From Rhodocyclaceae bacterium (GTDB lineage: Bacteria; Pseudomonadota; Gammaproteobacteria; Burkholderiales; Rhodocyclaceae): a DNA stretch of 64,000 nt. Positions 54,314 to 62,889 of this stretch are shown here, piece after piece; the stretch's first letter is position 1; every line of letters begins with the position of its first letter. The notes below the pieces were generated by a model, which saw only the letters and a program-made list of their open reading frames with translations, had not been told where the DNA came from and ran no database searches. A program made the translations under genes and the position numbers. Location: NCBI GenBank assembly GCA_004379165.1, contig NKXK01000017.1:46646-110645 (forward strand), given 5' to 3'.

Positions 54314-55029
54314 GCGGTTTTCTTCTCCTGCCAGTGTTCGGCGGCAAAGCCGGCGGCGATGCCGAGGCAGATGGCGGTGACGACGCCGAGGCGCAGCGGC
54401 ATGCCGCGCAGCATTACCGCGCCGCCGCCTCCGACGATGGCGGCCACCAGCATCGGCCGCGATTTCGCCATCGGCACCAGCAGCACGATCAGCGCAATGG
54501 TCGCCATGAATTCCAGCGACCAGCTTTTGGGGACGATGCCGGCGGCGAAGATGCCGATCAGCGCAAAAGTCTGCCAGAGCAGCCAGGACCAGGCGCCGGT
54601 GATGACGTAGTAACCGAGGCGCCAGCGCGGGTCGTCGACCTGCATCAGCTTGTCGTAGCAGACGGCGAAACTGCCATCAGTCAGGAAATGGCCGCACAGC
54701 CAGCGCCAGCCGGTTCCGATGCCGCGAAATCCCGGGGCGATGCCGGCGCTGAAGATCAGGAAACGCAGGTTCAGCGCCAGCCCGGTGGCGAGGATCAGCC
54801 ACAGCGGCGCGTTATCGGCGATCAGCGGCAGCGTGCCGAGCTGGGCGGTGCCGGCAAAGACGATGATGTTCATGCCCATCGCCTGCAGCGGGCTGAAGCC
54901 GGCGCTGGTCATCGCCATGCCGACCACCAGCGCCCAAGGGATCAATCCGACCGACACCGGCAGGAAGGCGATGAAACCCTCCCGCACGCCGGCGGTGAAA
55001 CCGCGTCGTTCAAAATCCGTCGCGTGCAT
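54310..55029 (-). CDS. azlC: AzlC family branched-chain amino acid exporter subunit
   Basis: 239 residues, about six to seven transmembrane segments. GFIAFLPVSVGLIPWALVVGM and FAGTAQLGTLPLIADNAP, and NLRFLIFSAGIAP are typical. Pairs with AzlD for export of branched-chain amino acids or analogues. Confidence 0.94.
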   Translation of the reverse strand: MHATDFERRGFTAGVREGFIAFLPVSVGLIPWALVVGMAMTSAGFSPLQAMGMNIIVFAGTAQLGTLPLIADNAPLWLILATGLALNLRFLIFSAGIAPGFRGIGTGWRWLCGHFLTDGSFAVCYDKLMQVDDPRWRLGYYVITGAWSWLLWQTFALIGIFAAGIVPKSWSLEFMATIALIVLLVPMAKSRPMLVAAIVGGGGAVMLRGMPLRLGVVTAICLGIAAGFAAEHWQEKKTA

Positions 55030-55037
55030 TGTTTGAC

Positions 55038-55072
55038 GCTGCTGCGGTCAACCCGGAAAAGCGGCCAAAATG
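55038..55072 (+). repeat. Copy of dispersed repeat (close to consensus)
   Basis: GCTGCTGCGGTCAACCCGG followed by AAAAGCGGCCAAAATGCTC. Fills the gap between the uraA stop and the azlC start. Confidence 0.7.
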
Positions 55073-55073
55073 C

Positions 55074-56309
55074 TCATTGCTCCGCCGCCGGTTTCGGCAG
55101 CAGGAAATTGAGCGCCACCGCCAGCACGCCGCACAGGCTGATGCCCTGCAGCGAGAAGCTGCCGATATGCACGCCGAGGCCACCGATGCCGGTGACCAGC
55201 GTCACCGAGACGATGCACAGGTTGCGCGGGCTGGCGAGATCGACCTTGGCGTCCATCAGCGTCTTCAGGCCGATGCCGGCAATCGAGCCGAAGAGCAGGA
55301 CCATGATGCCGCCCATCACCGGCATCGGGATGGTCTGCAGCAGCGCGCCGAACTTGCCGACGAAGGCCATCAGGATGGCGAAGCCGGCGGCCCAGGTCAT
55401 GATCGCCGGGTTGTAGTTCTTGGTCAGCATCACCGCGCCGGTGACTTCGCCGTAGGTGGTGACCGGCGGGCCGCCGAAGAGGCCGACCACGTTCACCGCC
55501 AGCCCGTCGCCGAACAGCGTGCGGTGCAGGCCGGGGCTGTCGGTGTAGTCCTTGCCAGAGACCGAGCCGATGGCGAGAATGCCGCCGACGTGTTCGACAA
55601 TCGGCGCAATTGCCACCGGGATCATGAACAGGATCGCGGCGAGGTTGAATTCCGGCTTGCCGAACTCAGGGATGGCGATCCACGCGGCGTTGGTGACCTT
55701 GCTGAAATCGACGATGCCGACGAACAGCGAGGCAATGTAGCCGACGGCGACGCCGACAAGGATCGGTACCAGCTTGAGCAGGCCGCGGGCGCGGATGGCG
55801 GTCAGCATGGTCGCCAGCAGCGAGATCGCGGCAATGGCAATCGCCGTTTCGTAAGGCACAACCTGTGCGTCGCCGGCTTTACCGGTGGCCATGTTGACCG
55901 CCACTTGTGCCAGTCCGAGGCCGATGACCATCACCACCGGGCCGATGACGACTGGCGGCAGCAGGCGGTGGATGAAATCGACACCACGCCATTTCACCAG
56001 GCCGGCGGCGACGTAATAGAAGAAGCTGGCGGCGGCCAGCGCGCCGAGCGTCGCCGGCATGCCCCAGGTCTGCACCGAGTAGATCACCGGGGCGATGAAG
56101 GCGAAGCTGGAGCCGAGGTAGATCGGCACCTGGCGCTTGGTGCATAGCTGGAAGATCAGCGTGCCGACGCCGGCGCCGAGCAGCGCCAGGCTGGGGTTGA
56201 GGCCGGTCAGCAGCGGCACCAGCACGGTGGCGCCGAAGGCGACAAAGAGAATCTGGGCACCGGACAGCGCGGTGCGCCAGGTCGGTTCGTGGGCGTAAGC
56301 AGTCATCAC
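55074..56309 (-). CDS. uraA: Uracil permease (NCS2 family)
   Basis: 411 residues, about 14 membrane segments. NCS2 features [18 protein letters not shown] and the [16 protein letters not shown] opening (here [10 protein letters not shown]). Imports uracil; its ATG overlaps the end of upp by four bases, so uptake and salvage are coupled. Confidence 0.95.
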   Translation of the reverse strand: MMTAYAHEPTWRTALSGAQILFVAFGATVLVPLLTGLNPSLALLGAGVGTLIFQLCTKRQVPIYLGSSFAFIAPVIYSVQTWGMPATLGALAAASFFYYVAAGLVKWRGVDFIHRLLPPVVIGPVVMVIGLGLAQVAVNMATGKAGDAQVVPYETAIAIAAISLLATMLTAIRARGLLKLVPILVGVAVGYIASLFVGIVDFSKVTNAAWIAIPEFGKPEFNLAAILFMIPVAIAPIVEHVGGILAIGSVSGKDYTDSPGLHRTLFGDGLAVNVVGLFGGPPVTTYGEVTGAVMLTKNYNPAIMTWAAGFAILMAFVGKFGALLQTIPMPVMGGIMVLLFGSIAGIGLKTLMDAKVDLASPRNLCIVSVTLVTGIGGLGVHIGSFSLQGISLCGVLAVALNFLLPKPAAEQ

Positions 56310-56938
56310 GCCTCCTTGGTGCCGAAGATCTTGTCGCCGGCATCGCCGAGGCCGGGGATGATGTAGCCGACTTCATTGAGATGGCTGTCGACGGCGGCGG
56401 TGTAGAGCTGCACGTCGGGATGCGCGGCGGTGAGTGCCGCGATGCCTTCCGGCGCCGCCACCAACACCAGCGCCTTGATGTGCTTGCAGCCATTGCGCTT
56501 GAGCATGTCGATGGTGGCGATCAGCGAGCCGCCGGTGGCCAGCATCGGGTCGATGATCATTGCCAAGCGTTCGTCGAGCTGGCCGACGAAGCGCTCGAAA
56601 TACGGCTCCGGCATCAGCGTGTCGTGGTTGCGGGCGATGCCGACGACGCTGACCTTGGCATTCGGGATCAGGTCGAGGACGCCGTCGAGCATGCCGAGGC
56701 CGGCGCGCAGGATGGGCACGACGGTGACCTTCTTGCCCTTGATCTGGTCGATCTCAACCGGACCGGCCCAGCCGGCGAGGGTGACCTTTTCCAGCTCGAA
56801 ATCGGCGCAGGCCTCGTAGGTGAGCAGGCGGGCGACTTCGGCCGTCAGCTCGCGGAATTTCTTGGTGCTGATGTCGCCTTCGCGCATCAGGCCGATCTTG
56901 TGTTTGACGAGAGGGTGTTTGACTTCGATGACCGGCAT
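56306..56938 (-). CDS. upp: Uracil phosphoribosyltransferase
   Basis: 210 residues. Converts uracil and PRPP to UMP. PRPP loop in [17 protein letters not shown] and the end region [15 protein letters not shown] are diagnostic. First gene of upp-uraA. Confidence 0.97.
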   Translation of the reverse strand: MPVIEVKHPLVKHKIGLMREGDISTKKFRELTAEVARLLTYEACADFELEKVTLAGWAGPVEIDQIKGKKVTVVPILRAGLGMLDGVLDLIPNAKVSVVGIARNHDTLMPEPYFERFVGQLDERLAMIIDPMLATGGSLIATIDMLKRNGCKHIKALVLVAAPEGIAALTAAHPDVQLYTAAVDSHLNEVGYIIPGLGDAGDKIFGTKEA

Positions 56939-57030
56939 GGCTGTTCCCGGGAGTGTTTTTTACGGAAGCCGCAAGGGTAGCCGAAAGCGCCCAATGCCGC
57001 ACTTCGGGATTTCACGTGCCGCAGGCGCCG

Positions 57031-57065
57031 GCAACTGCGGTCAACGCGGAATATGCAGCGAAAAC
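57031..57065 (+). repeat. Copy of dispersed repeat overlapping a gene end
   Basis: GCAACTGCGGTCAACGCGG followed by AATATGCAGCGAAAACC. On the minus strand it supplies the last codons and the stop of the gene at 57041-57640. Confidence 0.6.
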
Positions 57066-57640
57066 CAGGCGGCAACGCGCAGCACCGGGTCTTCACCAGG
57101 GCCGAGAACGCGGGTCTCGTGGAGGCAGCGCAAGCGGGCACCAGCCCGCTGGGCAGCGGTTTGCGCCAGGGTGTCTTCGTGATCGAAAATCAGCAGCAGC
57201 GGCGCTGAAAGCAGTTCCAGCGCCTGGCCGCCAGCGCGGTCGATCAGCCCGCCGTGGCAGGCCAGCACCTTGACCTGCGTGTCACGCTGGGCGGCACAGC
57301 GGATCGCGGCGGGCGTCACATCGCCGGTCGCAAAAATGGCCAGCTGCAGATCCTGCATGTCGCCATCGTGGCGGATCAGGTCCAGAATCTCGATCAGTCG
57401 CGTCGCCAGTCGCGGCACATTCTGCGTCGCATCGGAAAACTGCGCTTCCTGCGCCGTCAGCAACTCCATGACCAGCATCGCATGGCCCCGCGCTGCCAGA
57501 TTGGCGGCAATCGTCGTATCCACCGGCGCATGATGTGATCGTGCCAGCAAGACCAGCCCGCGTGGCTGCTCGGGCAGATCGAGCGTACCGTGCAGGTGGC
57601 CGTGCGGCGTGGTCAGGCTGAGGTGGCGGTGGAGGCTCAT
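57041..57640 (-). CDS. Alpha/beta hydrolase-like protein with a missing nucleophile motif
   Basis: 199 residues from ATG 57640 (MSLHRHLSLTTPHG); a TTG start at 57709 would add 23 residues. The dienelactone-hydrolase-like layout is visible (GLVLLARSHHAP, ANLAARGHAMLVMELL), but where GxSxG is expected the sequence reads ATGDVTPAA, with no serine. It is probably non-catalytic or decaying. Its 3' end is formed by a dispersed repeat. Confidence 0.72.
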   Translation of the reverse strand: MSLHRHLSLTTPHGHLHGTLDLPEQPRGLVLLARSHHAPVDTTIAANLAARGHAMLVMELLTAQEAQFSDATQNVPRLATRLIEILDLIRHDGDMQDLQLAIFATGDVTPAAIRCAAQRDTQVKVLACHGGLIDRAGGQALELLSAPLLLIFDHEDTLAQTAAQRAGARLRCLHETRVLGPGEDPVLRVAAWFSLHIPR

Positions 57641-57771
57641 TCCGATATTATGGTGCGCGTGCCGATTGATTTCCAACTCGAACTCCTCGGATGTAGGTGG
57701 CGTACGCAATGAATTGTTGTTTTTGTGATATTGTTAATTACTCTCGCTCTCGTCATTTCTGACAAAGGAAG

Positions 57772-58605
57772 ATGATGGATCTGGAAAAACGCTATCAATC
57801 AATCGCAGCCAGCATTTCGGACGGCAGTCTGAGTTTTCCGACCAGTGTCGGCAATGCGCTCAAAATACAGCAGATCCTCGATGATCCCGATTGCGCACTC
57901 GACCAGGCGGCGCGCCTGATTCAGGGGGAGCCACTGTTGGCCGCCCGCGTGGTCGCGACAGCGAATTCCGTTGCCTACAACCGCTCCGGGCGGGAAATTA
58001 CCGATCTCCGCACGGCAGTATCCCGCCTTGGCTTCCGTACGCTGCGTTCATTGACCATGGCCGTACTGACCCGGCAGATGGCCGGCAATCCGTCCGGCGC
58101 AACCCAGAAGCTGATCGGGCAACTCTGGACGCACACCGCCTACGTCGCTGCCATTGCCCACCTGCTGGCCCGCCGGGTGACGCATGTTGACCCCGAGGCG
58201 GCCTTGTTCGCCGGCGTCGTTCATGAAGTCGGGGGGTTTTACCTGCTTTCGCTGGCCAGTCAGTCGCCGGAGTTGATTGGAGACGATCATCTGCCCTGGC
58301 TCGAGGGCGGTGAAGCACTGATTGGTCGCGCTGTACTGGAGAAAATTGGCGTGCCGGCAAACATCCTCGAGGCCATTGCCGGCTATTGGGAGGGGTATCT
58401 GGCCATCCCCCCCGTCTCGCTGGCAGACACCCTGCTGCTCGCCAAGCAACTGGCACCCGTTCCCTCGCCACTGCGGCAGCCTGAAACTTCCGAGGCGCCG
58501 GCCTTGTCTGCACAGATCGACATGATCGTCGGCGAAGACATGCTCAGCAGCATCCTTCAGGATGCACACGAGGAAGTTTCGTCGTTGATGCAGGCCCTCC
58601 AATGA
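57772..58605 (+). CDS. HDOD domain signalling protein
   Basis: 277 residues. HDOD domain at about 20-220 (FPTSVGNALKIQQILDD, LLAARVVATANSVAYNR, HTAYVAAIAHLLARR, HEVGGFYLLSLA). HDOD proteins act in signalling and motility control; no enzymatic output is visible. Two adjacent ATGs follow AAAGGAAG. First gene of the chemosensory cluster, 75 bases before the CheY-like gene. Confidence 0.92.
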   Translation: MMDLEKRYQSIAASISDGSLSFPTSVGNALKIQQILDDPDCALDQAARLIQGEPLLAARVVATANSVAYNRSGREITDLRTAVSRLGFRTLRSLTMAVLTRQMAGNPSGATQKLIGQLWTHTAYVAAIAHLLARRVTHVDPEAALFAGVVHEVGGFYLLSLASQSPELIGDDHLPWLEGGEALIGRAVLEKIGVPANILEAIAGYWEGYLAIPPVSLADTLLLAKQLAPVPSPLRQPETSEAPALSAQIDMIVGEDMLSSILQDAHEEVSSLMQALQ

Positions 58606-58680
58606 TCAATGAATTGATCCTGGTCAACATTTAACCCTTACAATTGGCATACCCTGACATTCTCCATAAGTGACACAATC

Positions 58681-59046
58681 ATGAAAACGATCTTTCTGGT
58701 CGACGATTCCGCGACAATCCTGCTCAGTATTTCCAATATTCTGGCCAAGGCCGGTTATGCCACCGAGAAGGCAGCCAATGCCGAAGAAGCGCTGCGTAAA
58801 TTCAATGCCGGCGTGAAGGTCGATCTGCTGATTACCGATCTCAACATGCCCGGCATGAACGGCATCGATCTGATCAAGGAAGTACGCAAGCTGCCGGCCT
58901 ACAAGTTCATGCCCATCCTGTTCCTGACCACCGAGTCGCAGCAGTCCCGCAAGCTGGAAGCCAAGGCAGCAGGCGCTTCCGGCTGGATTGTCAAACCGGC
59001 CACTGCCGACGAATTGCTGAACACGATCAAACTGGTTCTTCGGTAA
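58681..59046 (+). CDS. CheY-like single-domain response regulator
   Basis: 121 residues. Acidic pocket DD at 8-9, phosphoacceptor Asp53 in LLITDLNMPGMNG, Thr83/84 and Lys105 in WIVKPA. No output domain. The likely phosphodonor is the CheA encoded four genes on. Confidence 0.95.
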   Translation: MKTIFLVDDSATILLSISNILAKAGYATEKAANAEEALRKFNAGVKVDLLITDLNMPGMNGIDLIKEVRKLPAYKFMPILFLTTESQQSRKLEAKAAGASGWIVKPATADELLNTIKLVLR

Positions 59047-59055
59047 AGGCAAGCC

Positions 59056-60336
59056 ATGTCCCCCGCCAACCTCAAGACTCGCCTCGTCACGACAGGTGCT
59101 GCAGTCGCGCTGGCCGTGTTCCTGACGGTGTATTTCTTCAACGACTGGTTTCACAACAGCTTCCTGAATGCACTGGGGCTGCCCTATCCACTGGGGGATG
59201 CCGTCGGCTCGGTGCTGATCGTGGTCGTTGCGTTCATCGCCCAGCGTGCTGTCTCGCTCGCGTTCTACCGTGACATGATGTTCGGGCTGGCGAACGATCA
59301 GAAAGAGATCATCAGCAAGGTCAATGATGTCGAGACGGTTGGCGAGGAAGTGGCGCGGGAGCTTTCCCACGTACGCAACTACAACGATGTGCTGTGCAAG
59401 CAGCTGGACGGCATTGTTCAGGAAACGGAAAAGGCCGCCTACGACATTGCCGAGCGCCTGCAGGCCATCGATGCCGTGGTGACCCGTCTCGACCAGTTCG
59501 TCAGTGAAACCACGCAGGCCTCCAGCGCACTGGCGAGCAGCTCCGAACAGGATATCGAGAGCAACAAGGCGATGATTGCCCGCATGGAGTCCTATGTGCG
59601 CAACCGGATCGACGAAGCAATGCGTGACCAGCAGCGTATCGAACAGATCGTTGCCGAGGCCCAGGGGCTCGGCACGCTGGTCCAGCTGATCAAGGCCATT
59701 TCGAGCCAGACCAATCTGCTGGCCCTCAACGCAGCGATCGAAGCGGCCCGTGCCGGCGAAGCCGGGCGAGGCTTTGCCGTCGTCGCCGATGAGGTGCGCA
59801 AGCTGTCCACAGAAACTGACGCGGCCGTCAACAAGATCAATGAAGGCATCAACGGGGTCGCCCAGTCCATCCGCCAGCAGTTCCAGGACAAGCTGGCCCA
59901 CAGCAACGTCGAGGCCGAGCGGAATGCGCTGACTGAAATTTCCAATCAGCTTTCGCATCTGGGTCACGGGTACCAGCAACTGCTCGACCATGACCTCAAC
60001 GTCCTGCAGAACGTCCGTGAGGCCAGTGGCGAACTGGCCAGCATGTTCATGGATGTGCTCGCCAGCGTGCAGTTTCAGGACATCACCCGGCAGCAGATCG
60101 AAATCGTTGTCCGCGCTCTGCGCAAGCTCGATGATCACGCCGAAACCCTCGCGCGTCGCATTACCGCCTCGGAGGCGGCCGATTTCACCTACACGCCGCT
60201 GGCAGAACATCTCGACCAGCTCTACGGTACCTACGTGATGGATACGCAGCGTGTTTCCCACCAGCAGGCCCTGCATCAGCCGTCGTCAGCGGGGGCCAAG
60301 CCGGCCGCCAGCTCGGCAAAAATTGAACTGTTCTGA
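59056..60336 (+). CDS. Methyl-accepting chemotaxis protein with short sensory part
   Basis: 426 residues. Two transmembrane helices (about 9-26 and 45-66) with only a short loop between, so no sizeable ligand domain; sensing is probably in the membrane or cytoplasm. Signalling hairpin tip [20 protein letters not shown] and [13 protein letters not shown]-terminal [12 protein letters not shown]. Starts nine bases after the CheY-like gene. Confidence 0.93.
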   Translation: MSPANLKTRLVTTGAAVALAVFLTVYFFNDWFHNSFLNALGLPYPLGDAVGSVLIVVVAFIAQRAVSLAFYRDMMFGLANDQKEIISKVNDVETVGEEVARELSHVRNYNDVLCKQLDGIVQETEKAAYDIAERLQAIDAVVTRLDQFVSETTQASSALASSSEQDIESNKAMIARMESYVRNRIDEAMRDQQRIEQIVAEAQGLGTLVQLIKAISSQTNLLALNAAIEAARAGEAGRGFAVVADEVRKLSTETDAAVNKINEGINGVAQSIRQQFQDKLAHSNVEAERNALTEISNQLSHLGHGYQQLLDHDLNVLQNVREASGELASMFMDVLASVQFQDITRQQIEIVVRALRKLDDHAETLARRITASEAADFTYTPLAEHLDQLYGTYVMDTQRVSHQQALHQPSSAGAKPAASSAKIELF

Positions 60337-60345
60337 GGAAGCGAC

Positions 60346-60651
60346 ATGGCCAGCCAAAATCGCCTGAGTATTGTCGACGACATGACGATCTACAACGCGC
60401 TCGACCAGAAGAACCGCCTGATGTCGGCGCTTGCCGAGGTCGACATGCTGGAGCTCGATCTGTCGCATGTCGGCGAGATCGATACCGCCGGCCTGCAACT
60501 GTTGATCCTGAGCAAGCGTGAAGCGGCGCGGCTCAACAAGTCGGTCACCATCGTCGCCCATAGCCCGGCGGTTCGGCAGACGCTCGATTTTTGCCAATTG
60601 GCCAAGTTTTTTGGTGACCCGGTGGTGATTACCGCCCACGAAACGGCCTGA
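60346..60651 (+). CDS. STAS domain protein
   Basis: 101 residues, anti-sigma-antagonist-like fold. The phosphorylation loop reads EIDTAGLQLL, with Thr in place of the common Ser. Such proteins occur beside CheA genes, where their role is unclear. Nine-base gaps on both sides place it in the operon. Confidence 0.9.
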   Translation: MASQNRLSIVDDMTIYNALDQKNRLMSALAEVDMLELDLSHVGEIDTAGLQLLILSKREAARLNKSVTIVAHSPAVRQTLDFCQLAKFFGDPVVITAHETA

Positions 60652-60660
60652 GGAGCAGAG

Positions 60661-62862
60661 ATGGACGAACTCACCAGCGTATTCATCCAGGAAGGCCGCG
60701 AGCAATTGCAGGCCATGGAAACGGGGCTGCTCGACCTGGAGCAGCAGCCCGACAACCACGACAACATCAACGGCATCTTTCGCGCGGCCCACACCATCAA
60801 GGGGGCGTCCGGTGTCATTGAATGCCATTACATCGAAGCCTTCATGCACAAGGTCGAGAACGTGCTCGATCGCCTGCGTAACGGCGAGATCGGGGTTTCG
60901 GACGAACTGACCGGGTTGCTCTTGCGTTCCTGCGACCATCTCGGACGCCTGATGGACGTGCTCGAATCCGGCGCCGCCGCGCCTGAAGCCGATGTCCAGC
61001 AGGCCGGCGATGCCTTGCTGGTCGAACTTGCGGTCTACACCAATTCGGGGCAGAAACCGGCAACCGGCGGCGGTCTGGTCGAGATGGATGCCGATGTCGA
61101 AGCCAGCGGAGGCGGCGTCGTCAATACCGACAGCTGGCACATCTCCGTCCGCTTCGGCCCGCACATGCTGCGTGGTGGCATGGACCCGTTGTCCTTCATT
61201 CGCTTTCTCAGCTCCCTCGGCGAGATCGTGGCACTCGAAACCATCCCCGATGCCATGCCGACGGCAGCCGACATGGATCCGGAATCCTGTTACCTGGGCT
61301 TCGAGATCCGCTTGCAGACGCGTTCATCGAAGGCCGATATCGAGCGTGTCTTCGATTTCTGCCGCGATGACTGCGACCTGCGCATCCTGCCACCGAACAG
61401 CAAGCTCTCCGAATACCTCAAGCTGATCCACGACCTGCCCGAAGACGAAATGCGTCTGGGCGAGATTCTGGTCCGCTGCGGTGCGCTGACAGCAGCCGAA
61501 CTGGAAGCCGGGCTCGATTCGCAGCACGATGCGCTGAAAGCCGATCAGGATGCGGAAAGCGAGGCGCCACAGATCGGCGAGATTCTCGTCGAGCAGAAAG
61601 TCGTGCACAAGGCGGTGGTCGAGGCGGCCGCGAGCAAGCAGGCCAGCGTCAGCGAGAAGAAAGCCGTTGAAGCCCGCCTGATCCGGGTTCAGGCCGACAA
61701 GCTCGACCAGCTGATCGATCTCGTCGGTGAGCTGGTCATTGCCGGCGCCTCCGCCAACCTGCTGGCACAGCGCAGCGGGCAGAGCGAACTGGTCGAATCG
61801 ACCTCGATTCTCTCCCGGCTGGTTGAAGACATCCGCGACTCGGCATTGCAGCTGCGCATGGTCCAGATTGGCGAAACCTTCAATCGTTTCAACCGTGTCG
61901 TGCGCGACGTCGCCAAGGAACTGGGCAAGGAAATCGATCTCGTGATCACCGGCGCCGAGACCGAGCTCGACAAATCGGTCGTCGAAAAAATCGGTGATCC
62001 GTTGATGCACCTGGTCCGCAACTCCATGGACCACGGCATCGAATCGCCCGAGGTGCGCGAGGCCGCTGGCAAGGTTCGCCATGGCACCGTCGGGCTCAAC
62101 GCCTATCACGACTCCGGCAGCATCGTCATCGAGGTCGTCGATGACGGCGCCGGCTTGCCGCGCGACAAGATCTTTGCCAAGGCCGTTGAAAAAGGCCTGG
62201 TCCAGCCAACCCAGACCCTGACTGATCAGGAAATCATCAACCTGATCTGGGAACCGGGTTTTTCGACCGCCGAGAAGGTGACCAACCTTTCCGGGCGCGG
62301 TGTCGGCATGGATGTCGTTCGCCGCAACATCCAGAGCCTGCGCGGCAGTTGCGAGGTGTCATCCATCGAAGGGGCAGGTACCACCTTCACCATTCGCCTG
62401 CCGCTGACCCTGGCGATCATCGACGGTTTCCTCGTCGGCGTCGGCCGGGCGGCCTATGTCATCCCGCTGGACATGGTCATCGAGTGCATCGAACTCAAGG
62501 ACAACACCGCCGAACGCGATTTTCTCAATCTGCGCGGCGAGGTGCTGCCCTTTGTCCGCCTGCGCGAAATGTTTGAAATCGAAGGCGAGCGACCGGTTCG
62601 GGAAAACATCGTCGTCGTCCAGTACGCCGGGCAAAAGGCGGGCATCGTGGTCGATCAGCTGATGGGGGAATTCCAGACCGTGATCAAGCCGCTTTCCAGC
62701 ATTTTCCGCCACTTGCGCGGCATTGGCGGCTCCACCATCCTGGGCAGTGGCGAAGTGGCCCTGATCCTGGATGTGCAGTCACTGGTGCAGCGCAATGCTC
62801 GGAGTGAAGAACGTGAAATGAGCGCGTCAGCAGCCCTGCCGCGGTCTACGCAGATTCAGTAA
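60661..62862 (+). CDS. cheA: Chemotaxis histidine kinase CheA with an MshEN-like insert
   Basis: 733 residues. P1 Hpt domain with His44 (RAAHTIKGASG), CheY-binding-like domain about 158-247, P3 dimer region about 340-400, P4 ATPase with HLVRNSMDHGIE and GRGVGMDVVR, and P5 CheW-like domain to the end. Between 265 and 327 lie two 24-residue units. The first has RLG at 265, Gly274, Leu281, Leu285 and Gln288, fitting the c-di-GMP-binding MshEN motif almost fully; the second (304-327) is degenerate. No CheR, CheB or CheW gene is in the window. Confidence 0.95.
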   Translation: MDELTSVFIQEGREQLQAMETGLLDLEQQPDNHDNINGIFRAAHTIKGASGVIECHYIEAFMHKVENVLDRLRNGEIGVSDELTGLLLRSCDHLGRLMDVLESGAAAPEADVQQAGDALLVELAVYTNSGQKPATGGGLVEMDADVEASGGGVVNTDSWHISVRFGPHMLRGGMDPLSFIRFLSSLGEIVALETIPDAMPTAADMDPESCYLGFEIRLQTRSSKADIERVFDFCRDDCDLRILPPNSKLSEYLKLIHDLPEDEMRLGEILVRCGALTAAELEAGLDSQHDALKADQDAESEAPQIGEILVEQKVVHKAVVEAAASKQASVSEKKAVEARLIRVQADKLDQLIDLVGELVIAGASANLLAQRSGQSELVESTSILSRLVEDIRDSALQLRMVQIGETFNRFNRVVRDVAKELGKEIDLVITGAETELDKSVVEKIGDPLMHLVRNSMDHGIESPEVREAAGKVRHGTVGLNAYHDSGSIVIEVVDDGAGLPRDKIFAKAVEKGLVQPTQTLTDQEIINLIWEPGFSTAEKVTNLSGRGVGMDVVRRNIQSLRGSCEVSSIEGAGTTFTIRLPLTLAIIDGFLVGVGRAAYVIPLDMVIECIELKDNTAERDFLNLRGEVLPFVRLREMFEIEGERPVRENIVVVQYAGQKAGIVVDQLMGEFQTVIKPLSSIFRHLRGIGGSTILGSGEVALILDVQSLVQRNARSEEREMSASAALPRSTQIQ

Positions 62863-62889
62863 TTTTTGAGCTTCATTGAGGAGAATCAG

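Noticed and set aside
58624-60276. A 550-codon minus-strand ORF opposite the CheY-like and MCP genes
   Set aside because: Antisense to two well-recognised genes; no motif or start signal.
62250-62290. Repeat-like string GGGTTTTTCGACCGCC in cheA
   Set aside because: Explained by the conserved CheA motif PGFSTAEKVT rather than by the dispersed repeat.
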